From Actinomycetota bacterium (GTDB lineage: Bacteria > Actinomycetota > Geothermincolia > Geothermincolales > RBG-13-55-18): a stretch of 64,000 bases of DNA. Both the position numbers and the translations under genes were made by a program. Location: contig JACIXD010000003.1 in the NCBI GenBank assembly GCA_014360645.1, positions 124,001-188,000 of the forward strand, written 5' to 3'. Under the pieces are notes generated by a model. The model had not been told where the DNA came from, did not search any database, and was given only the letters and a program-made list of their open reading frames with translations. The stretch's first letter is position 1. Each line of letters begins with the position of its first letter. Positions 58,822 through 64,000 of the stretch are shown piece by piece.

Positions 58822-59709
58822 ATGGAAAAGGCGCGGGAGAAGGCGAGGGTGCTCATGGAGGCCCTCCCCTATATCAAGGACTACTACGGCAAGACGGTGG
58901 TGGTGAAGTTCGGCGGCAACGCCATGGAGAACGAGGAGCTCAAGGAGCGTTTCGCCTCGGATATCGTGCTCATGCGCTATGTGGGCATGAACCCGGTCAT
59001 CGTTCACGGCGGAGGCCCCCAGATCACGGAATATATGCGGCGCCTCTCCCTTGAGGTGCGCTTCGTGGACGGACACCGCGTCACCGACGCCGCGGCCATG
59101 GAGGTGGCGAAGATGGTGCTGGTGGGAAAGGTGAACAAGGAGATCGTCTCCCTCATCAACGGACACGGCACCCTGGCGGTGGGCCTTTCCGGGGAGGACG
59201 GCAACCTGCTCATGTGCAGGAAGCGCGTGCACCGCGGAGAGGAGGGGGAGGTGGACCTGGGTTTCGTGGGCGAGGTCGAGAGGGTCAACCCGGGCATACT
59301 GAACAACCTCATCCGCGACGAGTTCATCCCCGTGGTGGCGAGCATCGGGGTGGACGGCAGGGGACAGAGCTACAACATCAACGCCGACCTGGTGGCGGGG
59401 GCCCTGGCCCAGGCGCTGGGGGCGGACAAGCTCATCTACCTCACCGACGTGGACGGCATCTACCGCGACCTCTCCGACCCGCAGAGCCTCATCCCCGAGC
59501 TCGGGGTGGAGGAGGCGGAGGAACTGCTGGCCGCGGGCAGCCTCTCCAGCGGCATGCTCCCCAAGCTGCGGAGCTGCGTGGAGGCGGTGCGGGCGGGGGT
59601 GAGGAGGGCGCACATCATCAACGGCACCATCGATCACGCCCTCCTCCTGGAGCTCTATACCGACGCGGGGATCGGCACCATGGTGAGGGCGGCGGACGAC
59701 GGCATCTGA
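58822..59709 (+). CDS. argB: Acetylglutamate kinase
   Basis: Phosphorylates N-acetylglutamate; in many bacteria the arginine-feedback step. 295 aa. VVKFGGNAMENEELK, VIVHGGGPQITEYM, EVRFVDGHRVTD, and NINADLVAGALAQALGADKLIYLTDVDG. The N-terminal helix (MEKAREKARVLMEALPYIKDYYG) is the type found in arginine-sensitive hexameric enzymes. RBS GGAGAGAGAGG. A 178-bp gap precedes it, longer than others in the cluster. Confidence 0.97.
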   Translation: MEKAREKARVLMEALPYIKDYYGKTVVVKFGGNAMENEELKERFASDIVLMRYVGMNPVIVHGGGPQITEYMRRLSLEVRFVDGHRVTDAAAMEVAKMVLVGKVNKEIVSLINGHGTLAVGLSGEDGNLLMCRKRVHRGEEGEVDLGFVGEVERVNPGILNNLIRDEFIPVVASIGVDGRGQSYNINADLVAGALAQALGADKLIYLTDVDGIYRDLSDPQSLIPELGVEEAEELLAAGSLSSGMLPKLRSCVEAVRAGVRRAHIINGTIDHALLLELYTDAGIGTMVRAADDGI

Positions 59710-59725
59710 CGGAGGAGATCGAGGG

Positions 59726-60970
59726 ATGACGGCGGGAGGAAAGATGGAATATGACCTGCAGGCGGCCAGAAGACAGGAGGAGCTCTTCCTGATCGGGAAC
59801 TACGGGCGCCTCCCCGTGCTTTTCGTGCGCGGCCACGGCACGCGGCTCTGGGACGACACCGGGAAGGAATACGTGGACTTCGTCTCCGGGCTGGGGGCAT
59901 GCGTGGCCGGCCACTGCCACGCCGAGATCATCGCCGCGGTGGCCAGGCAGGTCTCGCAGCTCATCCACGTCTCCAACCTCTTCTATACCCGTCCCCAGGG
60001 GGAGCTGGCGGAGATGCTGGCGCGCTACTCCTTCGCGGACAAGGCGTTCTTCTGCAACAGCGGTACGGAGGCCAACGAGGCGGCCATAAAGCTGGCCCGC
60101 AAGTACATGCGGGAGGTGAGGGGGCAGGAGCGCTACCGGGTGGTGTCCGCCCTGCGCTCCTTTCACGGGCGCACCCTCGGCTCCCTGGCGGCCACGGGAC
60201 AGCCGGCCAAGGCGGAGCCCTTCGCCCCGGTGACCCCGGGTTTCGTGCACGTGCCCTTCAACGACCTGGAGGCCCTGGAGGAGGCGGTGGACGGGACGAC
60301 CTGCGCCGTGCTCCTCGAGCCCATCCAGGGCGAGGGAGGTGTCTACGTCGCGGATGTGCCCTACCTGCAGGGGGCGCGGGAGGTATGCCGGCGCAAGGGG
60401 GCCCTGCTGGTGCTGGACGAGGTGCAGACGGGCATGGGGCGCACGGGAGCCCTCTTCGCCTACGAGCATTACGGCATCGTCCCCGACATGATGACCCTGG
60501 CCAAGGGGCTGGCGGGGGGGCTTCCCATCGGTGCCCTGCTCACCACCTCCGAGATAGCGGAGGGGTTCAAGCCCGGGGACCACGGCAGCACCTTCGGCGG
60601 GAACCCGGTGGTCTGCGCGGCGGCACTGGCGGTGATGACCGTGCTCAGGGAGGAGCAGCTCGTGGAGAACGCCGCGCGGGTGGGCGCGTATTTCCGGCAA
60701 GAGCTGGAGAGGCTTGCCGGGAAGACGGGCGCCTTCAGCGAGGTGCGGGGCATGGGCCTCATGCTCGCCGCAGAGTTGAAGGAGCCCGTGGCGCGCGAGG
60801 TGGTGCTACACTGCCTGGAGGCGGGGTACGTGGTGAACAACATCGGCGACTCCATACTGCGTTTCCTGCCCCCTCTCTCCGTCTCCACCCGCGAGGTGGA
60901 CGGACTGGTGGAGGCGCTGGGGGGGATCGTGGCCGAGGCCGGTTCCGGCACGGGGACGGGAAAGGAGTGA
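59726..60970 (+). CDS. argD: Acetylornithine aminotransferase
   Basis: PLP enzyme converting N-acetylglutamate semialdehyde to N-acetylornithine. 414 aa. FVSGLGACVAGHCH, NSGTEANEAAIKLARKYMRE, the Asp of VLDEVQTGMGRTG that pairs with the PLP ring, and the Schiff-base Lys in MTLAKGLAGGLPIGAL. ATG 59726 is 16 bp after argB; ATG 59745 would shorten it by a few residues. Confidence 0.96.
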   Translation: MTAGGKMEYDLQAARRQEELFLIGNYGRLPVLFVRGHGTRLWDDTGKEYVDFVSGLGACVAGHCHAEIIAAVARQVSQLIHVSNLFYTRPQGELAEMLARYSFADKAFFCNSGTEANEAAIKLARKYMREVRGQERYRVVSALRSFHGRTLGSLAATGQPAKAEPFAPVTPGFVHVPFNDLEALEEAVDGTTCAVLLEPIQGEGGVYVADVPYLQGAREVCRRKGALLVLDEVQTGMGRTGALFAYEHYGIVPDMMTLAKGLAGGLPIGALLTTSEIAEGFKPGDHGSTFGGNPVVCAAALAVMTVLREEQLVENAARVGAYFRQELERLAGKTGAFSEVRGMGLMLAAELKEPVAREVVLHCLEAGYVVNNIGDSILRFLPPLSVSTREVDGLVEALGGIVAEAGSGTGTGKE

Positions 60971-60974
60971 GCGG

Positions 60975-61901
60975 ATGAAAGATTTGTTCGGAAGGGATTT
61001 CCTTAGCGTGGCCGACCTCAATGCCGGGGAGCTGGCGGCCGTCCTCGACGCCGCCGACGCCTTCAAGAGCTCGCTGCGCGCCGGCGCCGTGAAGCGCAGC
61101 CTGGAGGGCAAGGCGGTGGCCTTGATCTTCCAGAAGCCGTCCACCCGCACCCGGGTATCCTTCGAGGTCGCGGTGCATCACCTGGGCGGACACCCCGTGG
61201 TGCTGAACGCCGCCGAGCTCCAGCTCGGGAGGGGCGAGACCATCGCCGATACCGGTAGGGTGCTCTCGCGTTACGTGCACGCCATAACCTTGCGCACCTA
61301 CGGGCACCACGAGGTGGAGGAGTTGGCGCGGGCGGCCGAGGTGCCGGTGATCAACGCCCTGACCGACCTCGAGCACCCCTGTCAGGTGCTCGCGGATCTC
61401 ATGACCATAAGGGAGCGTAAAGGCGAGCTGGCGGGCATACGCCTCGCCTACGTGGGAGACGGCAACAACGTCGCCAATTCCCTCGCCCTGGGATGTGCCC
61501 TGACGGGCATGGTCTTCACCGCCGGCTGTCCCGAGGGTTACGAGCCGGACGCGCGCATCATCGCCCTCGCCCGCTCCCTCGCCGGTCCCGATGCGGTGAG
61601 GGTGGTGCACGATGCCCGGCAGGCGGTGGCGGGCGCCCAGGTGGTATACACCGACGTCTGGACCTCCATGGGGCAGAAGGAGGACCAGAGGAGGAGGCGC
61701 GACCTCGAGCCCTTCCGCCTCGACGGCGAGCTGCTGGCGGCGGCGGATCCCGAGGCCGTGGCCATGCACTGTCTCCCCGCCCACCGCGGCGACGAGATAA
61801 CCGACGATGTCCTGGACGGACCCCGCTCCGCGGTATGGGACCAGGCGGAGAACCGCATGCATGTCCAGGCCGCCCTCCTCCACCTGCTGGCGGGGAGATG
61901 A
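60975..61901 (+). CDS. argF: Ornithine carbamoyltransferase
   Basis: Makes citrulline from ornithine and carbamoyl phosphate. 308 aa. Carbamoyl-phosphate site STRTRVSFE (about residue 56), HPCQVLADLMTI, DGNNVANSL and the ornithine-site HCLPAHRGDEI near 264. RBS AAGGAGTGAG before ATG 60975, four bases after the argD stop. Confidence 0.97.
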   Translation: MKDLFGRDFLSVADLNAGELAAVLDAADAFKSSLRAGAVKRSLEGKAVALIFQKPSTRTRVSFEVAVHHLGGHPVVLNAAELQLGRGETIADTGRVLSRYVHAITLRTYGHHEVEELARAAEVPVINALTDLEHPCQVLADLMTIRERKGELAGIRLAYVGDGNNVANSLALGCALTGMVFTAGCPEGYEPDARIIALARSLAGPDAVRVVHDARQAVAGAQVVYTDVWTSMGQKEDQRRRRDLEPFRLDGELLAAADPEAVAMHCLPAHRGDEITDDVLDGPRSAVWDQAENRMHVQAALLHLLAGR

Positions 61902-61914
61902 GAGAGGGGAAGAC

Positions 61915-62379
61915 GTGGAGCGCCGCCGCAGGCTGGAGCTGGTGAGGGAGATCATCGCCAGCCGGGCGCCGTCCTCCCAGGCGGAGCTGGTCCAGGAGCT
62001 GGCGGAGAGGGGGGTGGTGGTGGACCAGTCCACGGTCTCGAGGGACCTGCGGGACCTCGGGGTGGTGAGGGTGCCGGGCCCGGGTGGGCGCCGCGTCTAC
62101 GGGTTCGCCGCGGAAGGGCGGGGGACGGCGGCGGTGGACGAGGAGGGGCTCAGGCGGGGATTGAGGGAGTTCCTGGTGGGGATGGAGGTGAGCGGGAACC
62201 TGCTGGTGCTGCGCACGGGGCCCGGAAACGCGCATGCCCTTGCCGCGCTGCTGGACCGCAACGGCAGGGAGGAGGTGGCGGGGACGGTGGCCGGCGACGA
62301 CACCATCCTGGTGGTGGTGCGCGAGGGCTACGAGGCGCGCGATCTGGCGCGGGTCCTCCGGGAGATGGCCGGGCTTTGA
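61915..62379 (+). CDS. argR: Arginine repressor ArgR
   Basis: Arginine-responsive hexameric DNA-binding protein. 154 aa: N-terminal winged helix with the recognition segment VVDQSTVSRDLRDLGVVRVP, and a C-terminal oligomerisation/arginine-binding domain (LRTGPGNAHALAALLDR, AGTVAGDDTILVVVRE). GTG 61915 follows GAGAGGGGAAG. Its predicted targets are the ARG boxes before and inside argC, so the cluster is likely self-regulated. Confidence 0.96.
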   Translation: MERRRRLELVREIIASRAPSSQAELVQELAERGVVVDQSTVSRDLRDLGVVRVPGPGGRRVYGFAAEGRGTAAVDEEGLRRGLREFLVGMEVSGNLLVLRTGPGNAHALAALLDRNGREEVAGTVAGDDTILVVVREGYEARDLARVLREMAGL

Positions 62380-62655
62380 AGGGGCGGCCACGGGCGCTGT
62401 GGTGCCGGCACGATGCTGGGGCGGGCAGGACGCGGCGTGATACCATGAAGGGAAGCGGCGCACGCGCGGCGGCGCGTTCACCGGGCAAGGCGGGCGCGGG
62501 AAAAACGGGGACGGAGGAAAAGGGATAATGGGCTTCGCCCGCTCCGGGCGGTGGTTCATCCATCGGCGGCGGACGGCAGGACGGCGGGCACGATCTGCGG
62601 ACGGCCCCTGAGCGTGGCGGCAAACAGGGTTACGGAGCGAAAAGGGAGACGGAGC

Positions 62656-63855
62656 ATGAAGGAAACGGTGATCCTCGCCTACTCCGGGGGCTTAGACACC
62701 TCGGTGGCCATCAAGTGGCTGGAGGACAGGTACGGCATGCAGGTGGTGGCGCTGGCGGCGGACCTTGGCCAGCCCGGCGACCTGGAATCCCTGCGGGAGA
62801 AGGCCCTTTCCATAGGGGCCGCGGACGCCGTGACCCTGGACCTCAAGGAGGATTTCGCGCGCGACTACGTGCTCCCGGCCCTCAAGGCCAACGCGCTCTA
62901 CGAAGGGAAGTATCCCCTGGCCACCTCCCTCGCCAGGCCCCTGATCGCGGCGGCCATGGTGGAGGAGGCGCGCCGGAGGGGAGCCTCCGCCGTGGCCCAC
63001 GGCTGCACGGGGAAGGGCAACGACCAGGTGCGCTTCGACCTCACTACCATGGCCCTGGGCCCGGACCTGAGGATCATCGCGCCCCTGCGGGAGTGGAACA
63101 TGTCGCGCGAGGAGGAGATCGCCTATGCCAGGGAGCACGGCATACCCGTTCCCGTGACCCTGGAAAGCCCCTACTCCGTGGACGAGAACCTGTGGGGGAG
63201 GAGCTGTGAGGCGGGCGTGCTGGAGGATCCCATGGCGGAGCCGCCCGAGGATGCCTACGCCTGGACGGCGTCTCCCCGCGAGGCGCCCGACGAGCCGCGT
63301 TACCTGGAGGTGGCCTTCGACGCCGGCCGGCCCACCGCCCTCGACGGCGAGGAGCTGGGCTTGGTGGAGTTGATAACCCGCCTCAACGCCCTGGGCGGCG
63401 AACACGGGGTGGGACGCATAGACATGGTGGAGAACCGCCTGGTGGGGATAAAGTCGCGCGAGGTCTACGAGGCGCCCGCCGCCACCATCCTCATCGAGGC
63501 CCACCGCGCCCTGGAGGCCCTCACCCTCACCAGGGAGACGCTGCATTTCAAGCCGGTGCTGGAGGCGAAGTTCGCGGAGCTGGTCTATTACGGGCTCTGG
63601 CACGATCCCCTACGGGAATCCCTGCAGGCGGCGGTGGAGTCCACCCAACGGAGGGTGAGCGGGCGGGTGCGCCTGAAGCTGTTCAAGGGGAACTGCACGG
63701 TGGTGGGCAGGGAATCCCCCCATTCCCTTTACGATTATTCCCTGGCCACCTACGACCGGGCGGACGAGTTCAGCCACCGTTCCAGCGAGGGCTTCATCGC
63801 CCTCTGGGGCCTTCCCCTCAAGGTGTGGGGGAGCAGGGGCGGGGAGCGGGAGTAG
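62656..63855 (+). CDS. argG: Argininosuccinate synthase
   Basis: ATP-dependent condensation of citrulline and aspartate. 399 aa. N-type PP-loop VILAYSGGLDTSVAIKWL, AHGCTGKGNDQVRFD, SPYSVDENLWGRSCEAGVLED and SREVYEAPAATIL. ATG 62656 with GGAGACGGAGC upstream; the open frame before it has no family similarity. The 276-bp gap after argR (62380-62655) shows no ARG box or other recognisable site. Confidence 0.97.
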   Translation: MKETVILAYSGGLDTSVAIKWLEDRYGMQVVALAADLGQPGDLESLREKALSIGAADAVTLDLKEDFARDYVLPALKANALYEGKYPLATSLARPLIAAAMVEEARRRGASAVAHGCTGKGNDQVRFDLTTMALGPDLRIIAPLREWNMSREEEIAYAREHGIPVPVTLESPYSVDENLWGRSCEAGVLEDPMAEPPEDAYAWTASPREAPDEPRYLEVAFDAGRPTALDGEELGLVELITRLNALGGEHGVGRIDMVENRLVGIKSREVYEAPAATILIEAHRALEALTLTRETLHFKPVLEAKFAELVYYGLWHDPLRESLQAAVESTQRRVSGRVRLKLFKGNCTVVGRESPHSLYDYSLATYDRADEFSHRSSEGFIALWGLPLKVWGSRGGERE

Positions 63856-63885
63856 ACGTCCCATGGCGGAGGGAGGCGCGGAGAG

Positions 63886-64000
63886 ATGAAGCTGTGGGGA
63901 GGCAGGTTCGAGAAGGAGACCGAGGCGCTGGTGCATGCCTTCAGCTCCTCGCTGCCCTACGACCGCCGCCTGGCGCCCCATGACCTCCGGGTCAGCGCGG
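63886..64000 (+). CDS. argH: Argininosuccinate lyase (3' truncated by window edge)
   Basis: Only the first 38 residues are inside the window: [20 protein letters not shown], then [13 protein letters not shown], the standard ArgH N-terminus. ATG 63886 preceded by GGAGGCGCGGAGAG, 30 bp after argG. Completes the arginine pathway by splitting argininosuccinate into arginine and fumarate. Confidence 0.93.
   Translation, partial: MKLWGGRFEKETEALVHAFSSSLPYDRRLAPHDLRVSA

Overview
The window is a 64 kb piece of a high-GC bacterial chromosome. Gene content and order point to a deep-branching actinobacterium: a murG-murC-murB-ddl-ftsQ-ftsZ division cluster with no ftsA, a class E/D-type sortase, high-GC codon use with frequent GTG and TTG starts, and the radical-SAM/RNase G/L21/L27/Obg block. 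The mix of BadF-type and acetyl-CoA-synthase-like proteins, ferredoxins and a class III PHA synthase suggests an anaerobic or facultative lineage, such as the OPB41/Geothermincolia-type Actinobacteriota. That placement is inferred from content; no ribosomal RNA is present to confirm it.

Layout. 1-7480: peptidoglycan synthesis and division genes (murG cut by the window edge). ftsQ carries a perfect 135-bp tandem repeat, and a 750-bp regulatory gap precedes ftsZ. 7589-12029: TIGR03960/TIGR03936 radical-SAM pair, RNase G and a sortase. 12510-14552: a cyclic-di-GMP-I riboswitch with terminator in front of a secreted CAP-domain protein with 105-residue repeats. 14715-22142: L21, L27, Obg, ProB, ProA, NadD, an LCP/LytR_C-like protein and RsfS. 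22277-22434: tRNA-Ala(GGC) with clear promoter and terminator. 22663-25837: a lipoprotein and an acyl-CoA synthetase. 25862-32345 (minus strand): a BadF / ACS-middle-domain / CooC-like set, an AIM24 protein, a CrtI-like flavoprotein and a PrcB-type lipoprotein. 32847-39900: SDR and MaoC-type enzymes, a ferredoxin protein, a lipoprotein, and a phasin-like/PhaE/PhaC polyhydroxyalkanoate operon. 40001-48672: accessory genes (membrane protein, histidine kinase, nucleosidase, DUF4190 protein, duplicated orphan, a frameshifted secreted-protein pseudogene, MFS transporter, PP-loop ATPase). 48934-56108: leuS with a long leader, comEA, comEC, holA. 56194-64000: arginine genes argC-J-B-D-F-R-G-H (argH cut by the edge), with ArgR-type operators before and inside argC.

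How it fits together. The acyl-CoA synthetase, SDR dehydrogenase, MaoC hydratase and PHA synthase could form a fatty-acid-to-PHA branch. The arginine genes form a self-regulated set, since ArgR is encoded in the cluster. The most unusual items are the c-di-GMP riboswitch controlling a CAP/repeat surface protein, the ACS fragment lacking its A-cluster domain beside its putative activators, the PHA synthase with a histone-like Lys/Ala tail, the FtsQ with a tandem-repeat cytoplasmic arm, and operator-like AT-rich islands inside the coding sequences of argC and murB.
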